NCBI RefSeq assembly: GCF_964204645.1
Contig: NC_134028.1
Span: 17,892,153-17,956,152, forward strand
DNA from: Tubulanus polymorphus
Taxonomy: Eukaryota; Nemertea; Palaeonemertea; Tubulaniformes; Tubulanidae
DNA length: 64,000 nt
Direction: 5' to 3'
Every line of letters starts with the position of its first letter. Position 1 is the stretch's first letter. Below the pieces are notes generated by a model, which was given only the letters and a program-made list of their open reading frames with translations, was not told the origin of the DNA and did no database searches. Made by a program: the position numbers and the translations under genes. Positions 9,429 to 22,063 of the stretch are shown piece by piece.

Positions 9429-11783
9429 CGGTTCCTGAACTTCGCTGAAAAAGCTGAATCACTGAAACGCTGAAATAAAAACGCTGAAATTTCAGGGAAT
9501 TTCTGAAAAACGCCGAAATTTCAGGGAATTCCCGAAAAACGCTGAAATCGTGCTAGGTACCAACAATACACGTTTTGAAATATTTTCCGGGCCGGTGTCC
9601 GCTGCTGAGTCCTGAACCGTGTTTTAGGTCTACCTTCGGTTACAGAGACATGCATGGACAGTATGTGTGGAGTATACTTCTAGAGGGCCACTTGTTGGAC
9701 AAATTAATTCGCTTGAAATCCGGATTTTTAATGCATACAGGCAGCATAATGAGGAAAACCCATTCACAAACCGTGCAAGCCAACTTAAACACTATGCTCA
9801 ATATTGCCTGCAAGACGCAAAATATCTTATTTGAACGTTCATGTATAAAACATGGAGCAACTTTTCTTTTGTCAACACGTTGATGGGCGACGGACTATTA
9901 TGGTATTCTCTGAAGGAGGTAAATTAAATTTGACAGCTAGTTATATAAGTGATGCAGCTTTTGGACAAAAGGGATCTAACTAAATTTCTTTTTAATTCAC
10001 TGACACTGTGGAATGGAATGGATTGACGCCAATGGCATGCAGTAGGCCCCTACGTATGGGTCATACTGATTAGCGTCAACCAATTAATCTAAATCGGGCG
10101 AACCATTCAACAACTGTGAATAATTTATTTGCTGTGGCGTGATAATAATTAGTTTTTTTTAAAGAAATGACATACCAACTGTTAGGAAAATGTACCGATT
10201 CTTATTTTTAGACTACTACTGAATCTATAAAAGGAGGAGTCATAGACAAAGTTGATTTGCTTAGCTGGAGACACTTCTTGTCAAGTACATCATCTCAAGT
10301 ACTTGGTGTTTTGTAAGTTTAATTTCAGTATTTATTTATTAAGTGCTGTTCCCTCGGACCGCAGTGCTTTCAAACTAGGCCCACCCCATAGGCTATATAG
10401 TCCAGGGTGTATTAGCCACTATTCTTTTATATCCTACTAAAATGCACCTTTTTCTATTTTTAGATTCAGGCTTAGAATGTGCAAATTCTTTGAGATACTG
10501 AGAAATCAGATGGCACCAGTAAACTTCAACTGCGAAATTTGCAGCAGGATAGCTGAACGACACAATTTTAAAAAATAAAATGGCTATTCGAATGCTATTT
10601 CAATAATAACTTGATTCAACCAGAGAGAAATAAGTCAATTGTGGATGTACAGTACACGCACTTTTCTTCCCTGTTTCCTGGTACCTAATTTTTAGTCTTA
10701 AGCTAAGCGATATTCTAAGGTATGCTAGTGGATTTCATTAGAATATGAAGCAATGGAACCAGAATTCTAGCCAGAGTTAAGCGAACTATTGATTCTGATA
10801 TAGCCTAATGTAAGAACTGATTTCCTTTGTGTACTCTTGCAGAATATGTATTATTTCAAGCTGTTAAATAATATAGTTAGACAAACGTCCAATTATTGGA
10901 TCTTTCTTGTTGACTCGTTTAATTTTGTGAGTTAAGAGTTCCAGTCAATCCACAATGTGCAGTGCCTAGCCTTCATCTACACTAAAGCCAAGCCTGTGTA
11001 TGGGAAAATATCGTTCGACTCCTATAGGCCAGACAAATCAAAGCATGCAATACATTGCAGATAATAGTCTCCGGCAAGTCGAAAGAGAAAGTAAACCAGG
11101 TTTTACCCCATACCCTACCGGGGAACAAAGACACTTAAAGACTCCTTCCTCCTGGTAGAAATTGTTGAAATATGGCACCCAATCGTAGCTATGCTAAGTA
11201 CAGTATACTATGACGGTTGAACCTTTATTAACGAATTTCAATGACACCGAAAATAGAATCAAAATAATCATTAGTTCCATGCTAGCACTTAATTTGGGTT
11301 ATCAGGTTCAGCCTAACTGTACTTTCATTCAGCTACTACTTGTATGAGACTTGGCAATGATAAGTTGCAAGAAATCACCAAACATAAGAAAAAATATTGT
11401 GAATTAATATTACTGTAATTAAGAATTTATTCAAATGAAGTGATAACTTCATTGTTAGATCGTACCGGTATATGCAAATAAAACTATGGCAAAAAACACA
11501 TCTAACAATCCACGCAATCGATCAAGTCAATCATGACGACGACCTTAAGGCATGTCTCTGTAACCGAAGGAAGAGCATAAAACACGGTTCAGGACTCGTC
11601 AGCAGACACCGGCCCAGAATGATTTTCAAAACGTGTATTGTCGGTACCTAGCACGATTTCAGCGTTTTTCGGGAATTCCCTGAAATTTCGGCGTTTTTCG
11701 GAAATTCCCTGAAATTTCAGCGTTTTTATTTCAGCGTTTCAGCTTTTCAGTGTTTCAGCTTTTTCAGCGAAGTTCAGGAACCG
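9429..11783 (+). mobile_element. Non-autonomous Mutator-like element, copy 1
   Basis: A 2355-bp element with long (about 200-bp) terminal inverted repeats beginning CGGTTCCTGAACTTCGCTGA and carrying repeated CGCTGAAATTTCAGGGAATT motifs. It is flanked by a perfect 9-bp duplication CATTTTTCA (9420-9428 and 11784-11792). A second copy of almost equal length, in opposite orientation, is at 54414-56757. Long inverted repeats with 9-bp duplications are the hallmark of MULEs. No transposase frame is present; scattered short ORFs look random. Confidence 0.85.
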
Positions 11784-11792
11784 CATTTTTCA

Positions 11793-12313
11793 CGACGAAA
11801 ACCTAACCGATACATAAAACAGTAGTAGTAGAGTAGAATAAGCAAAATACATTTAGGCGCCTATGAATAACCTTACTAAATTTGAATATATTCCATGCTA
11901 ATTCAATTGAAATGTTTGACTTTGTTATGGGTGAAAGAGCCCATCTAGGGGAGGGGACCGATCACGATTGGAAGAGCCTTCTTTCCACGATCAGAAAACT
12001 TTCTGTCACAAACTGAACAGGGTGTTCGAACTTGAGTGCGGCACATCAAACAGTTTTTTATCAGTTCCATCAGGTTCTACACCGTAGTCAAAACAGTAGT
12101 ACAGTGCAAGACACACGTGCGGACAGCTGGCCAGACAACAACAAACCTACGAGCAATTATCTAAATCTATTTAGATAATTGCTCGTAGATCAAACTAGGA
12201 TACTGAATGCCGTACTGTGTATTTATGTAAGAAAAGAATCATGACATTTTTGCAAACCAAATGAACTTTGTCCGAACCCCCCAAGCCCCCCCCCCCCCCA
12301 CGCTACGGGCCTG
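11793..12313. other. Non-coding flank with a strong hairpin and a C-run
   Basis: No gene. It includes a perfect inverted repeat at 12147-12188 and a run of 14 C at 12286-12299. The C-run lies beside a CACGCTACGGGC motif whose reverse complement also occurs near 9226-9250. That motif pair brackets the MULE copy. Confidence 0.5.
12147..12188. repeat. Perfect 20-bp-arm hairpin
   Basis: The arm CTACGAGCAATTATCTAAAT and its exact complement are separated by only two bases. Confidence 0.9.
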
Positions 12314-12486
12314 ATATTTGTATTGCTAGTTTGCCGTAACCCAATCCGTGTATTACTGAAAACCGGATTCTGTATACGTGTACTGAATGCTACGTGGTAG
12401 TGATAGTCAAGCAGAAATAAACATCAAATGTTCTGTTAAATATATATCGTGTTTTGTCCTGTTTACCGGACCTCGGAAAGTCAACA
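12314..12486 (+). repeat. 5' LTR of gypsy element (truncated)
   Basis: Matches 16851-17018 with a few substitutions and a 2-base difference in an AT run; the first part of the LTR is replaced by unrelated C-rich sequence. Confidence 0.85.
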
Positions 12487-12627
12487 TGGTGGCAGCGTAA
12501 GTCGAAACGTACTCACTGACTCATATGGTAAATTGGTAATTAATCGCTGGTCCTGTTAGTAACCGGTTTGATTTTAACAAAAACAAGTGTTTCGTTTTGC
12601 TGTTATCGTCATCGGAGAGAAGAGACG

Positions 12628-13420
12628 ATGGCTGATTCTGCTGCTGTATTTCAGCCCCCTACATATCTTAATATAGCGGAGGGGAACATTGCGGAAAATT
12701 TCCGAAAGTGGAAACGAAGGTTGGAATTTTATTTGCAAGCGAGTGGTGCCGAAGAGAAGCCACCTGCGAGACAGACTGGCATCATTCTGCAGTGTGCCGG
12801 ACCGCAGGTCATCGAGATATATGACCAGTTTGAATGGGAAAACGAAGGGGATGAGTTAAAACCAGATGTTGTCCTGAGCACATTAGAGAAATATTGCAAC
12901 CCAAGACAGAATGAGGAGCTGATGACTCATCGTTTCAATCAATCAGTCAATTACATGGCAGGAACCATTCGATGTTTTTCTCACCGAGCTTCGAACTCGA
13001 GCGGATTAGTGTAATTTTAAGGAGAAAGATCGAATGATTCATGATAAGATCGTTTTCTCCGTTCCAGTAAAACTGGACCTAAGCTGGACCTAAAGAAAGC
13101 GGTCGACATATGCCGAGCATATGAACAATCGTTATCTCATGCGAGAGAAATCCGCGATGCGCATGTTCAATCCGGAAATGGGGTTAAAGTGAACAGAATC
13201 AGTACGAACCAGATGGTTTCCAAACCAAGAGCTGCACATGCTGCAAAAGGAAAGGGAAGACCGAAGAATCAAAACCAGCCAATTACAGACTGCGATTTCT
13301 GTGGTTACAAACATGCAGCTGGAAAAGAAAGATGTCTCGCGTATGGTAAAACCTGTCAGAACTGTAACGGTCGGGATCATTTTAAAGCAAAATGTAAGAA
13401 GTCGAAAATACATACAGTCG
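12628..13420 (+). pseudogene. gypsy gag with CCHC-type fingers, frameshifted
   Basis: The ATG at 12628 opens a capsid-like region (WKRRLEFYLQASGA) that ends in a TAA at 13012 after a frameshift. The next frame (13189 on) carries Cys-rich fingers CDFCGYKH...C and CQNCNGRDHFKAKC, of the nucleocapsid type. This would package the retroelement RNA. The lesions prevent a full Gag. Confidence 0.75.
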
Positions 13421-16400
13421 ATATTTCGAGTGTAAACCCGCTCAAAAATGGAGACTACTGCTGGCTTAATGCCGTGCAGGCTGACACAGCGGTTTTACAT
13501 GCACGGATGCAAGTGAATGATTGCGATATCAAATGTCAAGTCGATAGCGGTGCAAATGTGAACACTATTTGCCAACGTTTCGTACGAAAGGAACAAGTTC
13601 GTGAAACAACGAAGAATCTCATAATGTGGAACCACACTCAGATGAAGCCTCTTGGTGAAACTACGTTGACAGTGACTAATCTGCGTAACAACGAGAAACA
13701 TCGAGTCCGATATACCGTCGTGCCGAAAAAGTTTATATGTCTACTTGGTCTCAAAACGATACAAGACATGAATTCAATAACTGTGAATAATGATTATTTC
13801 ATTTCTGCAGTGAAAACAGAGCCCGAACCACTGGGTGATCTTGGCATAGCCAACCTGACTGTAGATCCTGATGTTCGCCCGTGACAGCTCTCTTGTAGGA
13901 AGATACCGTTAGCCCTACATGCCGATGTAAAGAATGAACTAGAGCGATTAGTTGACCACGGTGTGCTGGTTCCTGTTACCGAACCAATCTAATGGGTCAG
14001 CCAGATGGCAGTGGTCCGTAGACCGAACGGTAACCTCCGCATATGTATTGATCCGAAGCCGCTAAACGATGCGTTACAACGCGAACATTACAAGCTGACG
14101 ACGGTAGATGATGTCCTACCCATGTTACGGAATGCGAAGGTATTCAGTAAGCTAGATGTGAAAGAAGCTTTTTGGCACGTTCGTCTCGATCAGGAATCAA
14201 GTCTGCTAACCACAATGATCACACCTTTAGGCCGGTTCCGATGGGCGCGTTTGCCATTCGGTTTGAAGGTCAGCAGTGAATGTTTTCAGCGGCGGCTCGA
14301 TGAAGCGCTGTCCGGTATTGCGGGTGTTTTCTCGATCGCTGATGATTTGACTGTTGCTGGATGCGGCAATACGATGGCAGAAGCGACTACCGATAATCAA
14401 GGGAAACTAGAAAAAATATACAAGCGGTGTGAAGAGCGAAATATAGCCTAATTCTGAACAATGACAAAGCTGAGATCGGAAAGACAGCGATCAAAATACA
14501 TGGTCATCTGTTCCCGAATGAGGCTGTCAAGGCAGACCAGTCAAAGATTGCAGCAATATGTAAGATGCCTGCACCCACAGATGTCACCGGTATCAAACGG
14601 TTGTGTGGTATGGTGCAGTACCTTGCTCGTTTTCTGCCGAACCTGGCAAGTGACCTTGAACCCATTCGTGCACTGACCAGAAATGATGCCCCATGGAATT
14701 GGTCGGTTGAGTGTGAAGCTGCGTTCGAAAAAGTCAAGCAAAGCCTGTCGACCACACCTGCATTGGCATACTTCGACCCAGCTAAACCGGTTGAACTGCA
14801 AGTGGACAGCAGCAAGGATGGGCTCGGAGCCGTCTTACTACAAGACAAACATCCCGTTGAATATGCCTCTCGTAGCCTAACCTCTGCCGAACGTAATTGG
14901 GCTCAAATCGAGAAGGAAATGCTGTCGATCGTATTTGCGTTGGAACGATTCGACCAGTGTACGTATGGCCGTAGCGTCACTGTCGAGAATGACCACAAGC
15001 CGTTAGCGTCGATCTTGAAAAAACCGTTAAATCTCGCACTAAAACGTCTTCAAGCATTGATGATGCGTGTTCATCGTTACGATATCGAATTTCAGTTCCT
15101 GGAGGGATCCAAGCTCGTGGACGCTAAGTCGGGCGTGTGCGGACGGCGATGATAATCGCCCGAGAATTCTTGAAGTCCGAGAGTTTGGAGGAATTCCTGA
15201 TGCGCTCGTTGAAGAAATAATGACTGCTATGGACACTGATGAGTCCATGGAAGTGCTGAAATCACTGATCCTGGACGGATGGCCAAACCGCAAGGACCTC
15301 GTGCCAGATTGCGCGAAACCGTATTATGATATGCGTGATGTAATGAGTATCGATAGTTCCAGTGTCATCGTAAAAGGCGGAGCCGTGTTTATTCCGGTTG
15401 CACTCCGTTCCGATATGAAGCGTCGCCTTCATTCCGCACATCTCGGATACCAAAGTATGTTGCATCGTGCACGAAACACGGTATTTTGGCCCGGAATAGC
15501 GCACGACATAAAGCAGCTCAGCGACAGTTGTGAGTTGTGCCAAGAGATGCGTCCGCGTAATCATTAAGAATCTCTGAAACAACATGCGGATGTTCAACCG
15601 TGGGACAAAGTAGGCGTAGACCTATTTGAGGTGAAAGGGAGAAACTTTTTAGTCTCGATCGACTACCACTCAAACTTCATTGAGGTAGGTCGCATGTCGT
15701 CAACGACAAGTTCAGCGGTCATTGAGAAATTAAAGAAGCATTTTGCCAGATTCCGCACTCCGAAATGTATTGTGTCCGATCCAGGTCCGCAATTTATTGC
15801 GTCGGAATTTGCGAAATTTGCGTGATAGTGGGGATTCATTCACGTTATGTCCTCACCCGGCCATCACTCAGCCAACGGAAAAGCCGAGGCTGCTGTGAAA
15901 GTGATGAAACACGTGATGCTGAAAGCGCTCAGATATGGTACTGACCAATCTCTCGCTCTCTTGGAGCAGCGTAACACTCTAAGGCAGGACACCGATCTTA
16001 GTCCTGCGCAGATGTTATTCGGTCGTGGTAATCGTTCGTTGCTTCCATCTTTGTGGCGAAACGCCAATGGAACCTGGTATTCGCGTGCAGCAGAGAAGCG
16101 AGTCAAACGTAAAGCAACCGTAAAACGTCACCATGACAAAAGCGCGTGCGACCTCCACCCTCTCGGAGTGGGTCAAATCGTGTATTTCGAGCACAAGGAG
16201 GGAAAAAGATGGGTTTTAGGTGAAATCACTGATTCGAATGGTGATCGTACCTACACTGTGCGTCATGTGGCGTGTATCGCAGAAACCGTGATATCCGCCC
16301 AACCTGTGTCAAACCGCGTCCGCTAGTCGGTGATCCTAGCGAAACCGTATTATTTGAACGTTCGATAGTTCCGAAACATGCGGAATTGAGAGCAAGTGAC

Positions 16401-16606
16401 ACTAGCCGTGGTGCTCACTCCTCCGTATCTGAGTCTGAAACTCAGAATCACGAAACGACTGTATCACCCGCTGATCGCGAAAATGACAGCCCTGTGGCTG
16501 GTGAGAGTCCTGACGATACTCTGGAAACCGTATCTGCCGGCCGCAGCGTATCCGTGCCGCAAACAACCCAAGCACTTGAAGGACTATGTAATCGACACAT
16601 AATTTG
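13421..16606 (+). pseudogene. gypsy pol: protease, RT, RNase H, integrase
   Basis: The protease motif is VDSGANVNT near 13540. Reverse transcriptase occupies about 13900-14560, with LRICIDPKPLN and RLPFGLKVSSE; the catalytic box reads IADD instead of the usual YADD. RNase H lies around 14780-15130 (VDSSKDGLGAVL). Integrase starts with an H2C2 finger (15430-15560), then core motifs VGVDLF and SDPGPQF and a C-terminal tail to about 16606. Stops at 13882, 13989, 14450, 15150, 15565, 15823 and 16324 break it into pieces. The substituted RT box adds to the evidence that this copy is inactive. Confidence 0.8.
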
Positions 16607-16832
16607 AGTTAAGATTGCTGATAATTTTAATTAGTATGCATCAAGTCGATACGTAGCCATACAGTTGCTGTTAGCAATCACCTATGCATGTTTAATTTAG
16701 TAATATTGGTATTTTGTTTTAGATATTGTGTTATGATAAGAAGACACTCATAACTTTGATTAATTTGCATTTAGGATTAGAGATTTGTAGTTTGATAGTT
16801 TGCATGGGTCATAATATCTTAGGAAAGGGGGA

Positions 16833-17018
16833 TGTTGAAGTTAGATCATATTTGTATTGCTAAATTGCCTTAACCCAATCCGTATATTACTGAAAACCGG
16901 ATTCTGTATACGTGTACTGTATGCTACGTGGTAATGATAGTCAAGCAGAAATAAACATCATATGTTCTGTTAAATATATCGTGTTTTGTCCTGTTTGCCG
17001 GACCTAGGAAAGTAAACA
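16833..17018 (+). repeat. 3' LTR of gypsy element
   Basis: 186 bp, TGTTGA to AACA, preceded by the purine tract and abutting the satellite at 17019. Confidence 0.85.
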
Positions 17019-17424
17019 ATTCTACTATTCTACTCCCCAATCCTACTATCCTTTCATTTCTTTTAGAGCAGTTAACTATTCTACTATTCTACTATTTTAC
17101 TCCCCAATTCTACTATCCTTATATTTTTTCTAGAATAGTTAACTATTCAACTATTCTACTTCCATATTCTACTATCATTTCATTTCTTTTAGAATAGTAA
17201 ACTATTCTACTATTTTACTCCCCAATTCTACTATCCTTATATTTATTTTAGAATAGTAAAAAATTCTACTATTATACTCCCCTATTCTACTATCCTTATA
17301 TTTCTTTTAGAATAATTTACTATTCTACTATTCTACTTCCCTATTCTACTATCCTTTCATTTCTTTTAGAATAGTTAACTCTTCTACTATTCTACTATCC
17401 TTACATTTCTTTTAGAATAGTTTA
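17019..17424. repeat. TTCTACTAT-rich satellite
   Basis: Repeats of a roughly 75-bp higher-order unit made of TTCTACTA pentamer-like words, CTCCCCAATTCTACTATCC and TTTCTTTTAGAATAGT. At least five diverged units are readable. Non-coding. Confidence 0.75.
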
Positions 17425-17615
17425 GAGTTAGGTTAGGGTAGGGTTGGGATTTAGGGGGTAGGGTTTAGAGGGTTAGGGTTTAGATAATGTAAACTAGAGG
17501 GTTTAGAGGTTAGGGTTTAGTGGATTAGGGTTTAGAGGGTTAGGGCTTAGAGGTTTAGGTTTTAGAGGGTTAGGGTTTAGAGGGTTAGGGTTCAGATAAT
17601 GTTAACTAGACGGAA
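17425..17615. repeat. Degenerate telomere-like repeat
   Basis: Many GGGTTTAGAGGGTTAGGGTT words, close to TTAGGG but with an expanded TTTAGAGGG variant, plus a repeated AGATAATGT(A/T)AACTAGA insert. An interstitial telomere-like satellite is likely. Confidence 0.7.
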
Positions 17616-18447
17616 TTACCCAGTTATTCTGGGAATTTGTGTAGCTTCAACGTAGTCTTGATATTTGGTTTACATGTAGCCTACATGTCGAACTTTCACC
17701 GGCATCCATCAATGCGCACGTTCGGCGACACAGCAAAATCGATTGACAGTTTCAATAGAAATGAATAGAATGCTTTTTTCTACTTCTGTAATTTTTTTTT
17801 CAGTGGGTAGTTAAAAATTTGTGAGGCAACATTTAAAAAGTTTAAAACGTTCTCTATCGTTTGATATAAAATTGGAATGGCTAAGCATGGATTTTTAAAC
17901 TTCCAAATTTACATGAATAAATACCGGTTTGCCTAATATTTTAAATAAACCCGTAGCTGGTTGGAGCGCGACACCGCTTTAATATCTCGGAAAAGACGGT
18001 CGTACAAGTTCTTCCACAATTGTGAGGCCTGAAATGAAACGACCGCGTGTCGACGTTTCCGAGGATATAATTTTTTTTCTGACCAGATTAATAATTTTAC
18101 TTCCATTACTCGATCAAATTATTTGAAAATGAACTTTTCCGGATTTGGCATTCAACAAAAACCGTGCCGTTTTTTCATCATTTTAACAGTAAAACCACCT
18201 AAACAGTCTACTGTGTTTCGAAAACGAACGCAGCAGTCCATGCGCCATCTATCTACTCTGTCTAGAACCAAACTATTAACGCTTTAGGGATGAAATATAT
18301 TACCCGGGCGTGAATCCAGAAATCTTAACCTGGGGAAATCGGATACTGCCGGGTTATACACAACCGACATCCATCTGAAATACAGTGCAACCTGGTACAG
18401 ATTACTTCCATCCTTTCCTTCTTTGTTTAAGATATTCGCTATTAGCG
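17616..18447. other. Non-coding flank
   Basis: No open frame or repeat structure that I can support. Confidence 0.4.
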
Positions 18448-18774
18448 AAAACATCTGAGAATTATATATCTTTTCAATTTGGATGTCTAAGATTTATAGA
18501 TTCATATAGATTTTTAAGTTGTTCATTAGATAATTTATCAAAATCATAAGTTAATGACGAATTAAAAATATTAAAACAACGTTATCCAAATAATGATGAT
18601 TTTCAATTAATGAGATATAAAGGCGCGATTCTATATTCATGGATTATATATCAATCTAATGATAAAATGAATATAGATAATCATGGAAATTATTTCCATA
18701 TAGATCACGTTTTACCAATATCGAAATTTAACATGAATTTATTTTCTATTTTCAATTTCTTAGAACCTCCCTAA
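18448..18774 (+). pseudogene. Polymerase fragment joined to an HNH-like endonuclease segment
   Basis: The first ~75 codons match the family B polymerase (FQFGCLRFIDSYRFL, YPNNDDFQLMRYKGAI) with one in-frame TAA at 18547. Just after the pol motif that reads KGAIPYSF in P4, the frame switches to a sequence not in P3 or P4. This contains FHIDHVLPISKF, an HNH-nuclease-like ββα signature, and ends at TAA 18772. It may be a homing-type nuclease inserted in, or recombined with, the polymerase gene. Only this fragment remains. Confidence 0.5.
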
Positions 18775-18779
18775 TCATA

Positions 18780-19079
18780 ATCAATATTTTTACGTGTAAC
18801 TATATTTTCCTTATCCTCTTTCTTAGTGTTTGACCCTTATATTCTATTTACAATGTTTGATCCTAATATTTGATTCGCATCAGTTAAATCTATTTCAGCT
18901 TTACTGAGTTCAGGTTCCTTAAATAAAAAATCATGTAATAAATCTCTATATAAATCTATACCATCTGATTTTTAATTTGAAACAAACTTTGTTACACAAG
19001 GTATTATATAATATAGACCATCATTATTTTCATGTCTATCATTGTATGGTATATGTTTCTATACTTTACTTTCATTCAT
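18780..19079 (-). pseudogene. Remnant of the zinc-finger repeat protein
   Basis: The start and N-terminal block (KHIPY..., DGLYYIIPC) and a C-terminal block (LGSN) match the P1 protein at 3135-4079, but the NNVIPSTS repeats and the zinc finger are deleted and stops interrupt the rest. Confidence 0.6.
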
Positions 19080-19125
19080 TTATTTTTACATTTTTTTATT
19101 AAAATAAAAATTTTAATACATTTTA

Positions 19126-20351
19126 TCAATACATAACACTACCTAATTGAGAATTTATAATATTCAATTGCGCGTCAGGTATAATATAAATATGCATTTT
19201 ATAATTTAGACCTCTTTTTTTATGAATAATTGTATTCCATCTTTTGTATTTTGTAATTTTTTCCCAGAACCATGCAATAAGTTATCCTCTGTCGTTCTAG
19301 AATCTAACCATAATGCATATTTATTGCCGGTATAATAATCAATTTGATTAATATTACAATCTTCAGATGATTTTATTTTTTCATTCATAAAATGTTTTTT
19401 AATTTCTACCCACTGATCTATCATTCTCATTCCTTGACAAAATATTCTATTTGCTATACTTCAATTGTTATATCTACTTTTGATATTTCAGGATTATAAT
19501 AATTATGAACTTTTATTGCACCATTAGAATATGTTGCAATGGTAAAAAGTATTAATATACCTTCAATAGATCTTCTTGGGAAGTTAATATTCTCATTAAT
19601 TATTTCATCATTTGCATTAATCGTTACAGTTTTAAATTTATCAATATAAACATATAATAATGAAAATCCTTGATCGTATTTAGTTTGAATTGTGTTAGTA
19701 ATATTTCCATTAGTTACTGTGTCATATTCTAAACATATATTCGATAATTTATAACCCATATCTTTAACAACATTAGATAATAAAATTTCATTAACAGGAG
19801 CAAATGTTATTTCGAATTTGATATCTTCTTGTATAGCATATTTATATAAAGGCGCATTATTATTTATCAATTCAAAGTCTAATGGAATTTTATATTTGCT
19901 TCCATAAATCTTTTTTATTAAATTATCTACGTCATTAGTTTCTACTGCATTATTAGCTTCAGATCTTAATTTATTTTGGTTGTCTGATTGGATGCCTTGA
20001 AATATCGTATTATTTCTATTCTATTTTGTTAACCATAAATGCGTAAATTAATTAAAATCATCTAATGAAAAAACTGTTTCTGGTCCAATCTTTATAATTA
20101 ATTTTTGAATTAAACATCTTCCAATATTATCTACGACATAATTATAATTATTACCAGTTACTTTTATATCAGCTGATAAATAAATACTATTTGGAACATA
20201 AAAAGTATTTTGTGTTAATCGAGGAATTCAAACATATAACGTTTCATCAGGATTAATATTAGAAGGATTATGAGTAATTATATGATGAGATCTCTCTGCT
20301 TTAATTGAAATAGATATTCCAGAATTCTTATAACTTATATAGAATTCTCAT
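19126..20351 (-). pseudogene. MCP: Major capsid protein, P2 copy, broken
   Basis: The start ATG at 20351 sits in the TAAATAAATG box. Fragments 19870-19454 and 19430-19206 match P1 and P3 MCP (APVNEILLSNVVKDMGYKL; ALWLDSRTTEDNLLH). Frameshifts and stops occur through the N-terminal third and near 19440. It shows the same family and length (about 410 codons) as the other two copies. Confidence 0.75.
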
Positions 20352-20371
20352 TTATTTAAGAAAAAAATTAA

Positions 20372-22017
20372 TTATTTATTTTTTATTTTATTAACTAATC
20401 CAAAAATAATTGCACTTAAAACTGTAATTAAAAATAAACTAATATGTTCAGCAGCAAAACGAATAATATTTCCAGCAGATTTTAAAACAAAACCAACAAT
20501 TGATACAATAATTCCGGGTAATGCTGCAGCAGATTTTTTAGATAATTCCCATAAATATTTTGATATCTTTTTTAAACCAGCTTTAACTTTATCTTATATA
20601 GAATTATTATCATTTGGTGGTTTATCAGGTGGTTTAGGACTTGGTGTAGATTTTTATGAATTTGATATAGCTAAACCAATTGTTGTTAATACCATAGTTA
20701 CAGCTTCTGGAATTAAAAGAATTGTTATACCCCGCTAATTTAAATGATAATTTTATTCTATCTTTCAATGATATTTCAGAATTTGGTTTTATCAACAAAT
20801 CTTTAAAAATAGCTTTTAATCTATTAATATTATAATCATATGATTTTAATAATTTTTTTTTCTTCTTTCAGTAATTCTGAATTATATTTTAAATCATCAA
20901 TTTCTTTCTCTAAACTTACATTTTTAAATTCAATTTATTCAATAACGTTACTATCTCTATCTAACTTTAATTGTTTTAATTCTTTATTTGATTTAAATAA
21001 TTCTTTTTCTAAAGCGTTTATTATATGATCTCTAATTATTTTATCGTGCGCAATTTTATCAGCTGATTTTTGCACACCTTTAATTTCTCTACGTGCTTGT
21101 TCAGGAAATGTTTCTAAATCTCCATCAGTTAAATCAAGAAATCCTTTTTTTAATAAAGATTGCATTTGATTTGTTCCGGTTTCAGTACCTGATGTATCTA
21201 AAATACTACTCATATCTTCTTCAAATGAATTAATTGTAACTATTAAGTTATCCAAATATTTTACTAATTGTAATTGACTTGAATCATTATTAATTGGTTG
21301 AGTGTCTATTCTCGATGTTTCTGGTTTTGAAGATCTTAATTTATCTTATCTATTTGCAAACTCTTCATCAGTTTCTAGATCAACATCAAAAGGATTTAAA
21401 TTTGGATTTTTAAATGGTGAATATTTGTTAATATCAATAACAACATTTGGTTTCTCTTCATTTATTCTATCGAGTGCATTCCATATTATTCTGAGAATTT
21501 CTGAGCCACCTTTTCAATGTTCAATAGTAGATCTTGCTAACATTCCAGGTTCAAACATATTTTCTTCTCGTATTTTAGATAATTATATTGATACAATTTT
21601 GTTATTTAATTCAACATTATAATACCATGCATCATTTTTAAATTCTAAATTATACATGAAATGTGGGTCATCTTTTAAAATTTGTTCTACAATATATTCC
21701 GAATCAACTTTATCTGTTACATCTCTTGGTAATAATTCGTTTACAACTGTATCTATTACTCTACTTTTCATAAAATATAATCCTTTTGATATTTTAGGAA
21801 ATTCTGTTGATTTTACTAATCTATTCATTAAATCTTTTCTTTCTGTTCTAGTTTTAATTACGCCCCTTTAAGGAGCTGTTGAATATTCTATTATTTTACC
21901 ATATAATTCATCATCATCATCAACTAAATAAGAATTATATGCTGTTTCATTATCATTATCAATATTAGTTTCAGGTTGTGGTTCATCAGTTATACCGGGT
22001 TCATCGAAAGTATCCAT
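20372..22017 (-). pseudogene. Coiled-coil plus membrane protein, P2 copy, broken
   Basis: From the ATG at 22017 (acidic N-terminus rich in Asp/Glu) through a diverged middle, a coiled coil (21255-20935), and the hydrophobic C-terminal domain ending at 20372. In this copy no clear stop separates the two domains; an A-run near 20855 shifts the frame instead. This supports one ancestral polypeptide. Many stops and shifts. Confidence 0.6.
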
Positions 22018-22063
22018 TGGAATATTTTCTCCACCCTCTACTTCAATTTATATAATATAAAAA

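Larger units (their letters stand above)
12314..17018 (+). mobile_element. Ty3/gypsy LTR retrotransposon, decayed
   Basis: The 3' LTR is 16833-17018 (TGTTGA...AACA). The 5' LTR is 12314-12486 and has lost its first ~20 bases. A primer-binding-site-like TGGTGGCAGCG directly follows the 5' LTR, and a purine tract AGGAAAGGGGGA directly precedes the 3' LTR. Domain order inside is gag, zinc finger, protease, reverse transcriptase, RNase H, H2C2 integrase, which is Ty3/gypsy order. Multiple stops and frameshifts show it is dead. No target duplication can be scored because the 5' end is truncated. Confidence 0.9.

Noticed and set aside
9575-9883. ORF in MULE copy 1 and its partner at 56294-56527
   Set aside because: Conserved only because the two elements are near identical; frame differs in length and has no known domain.
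15262-15597. Minus-strand ORF of 111 codons
   Set aside because: Antisense to the gypsy integrase.
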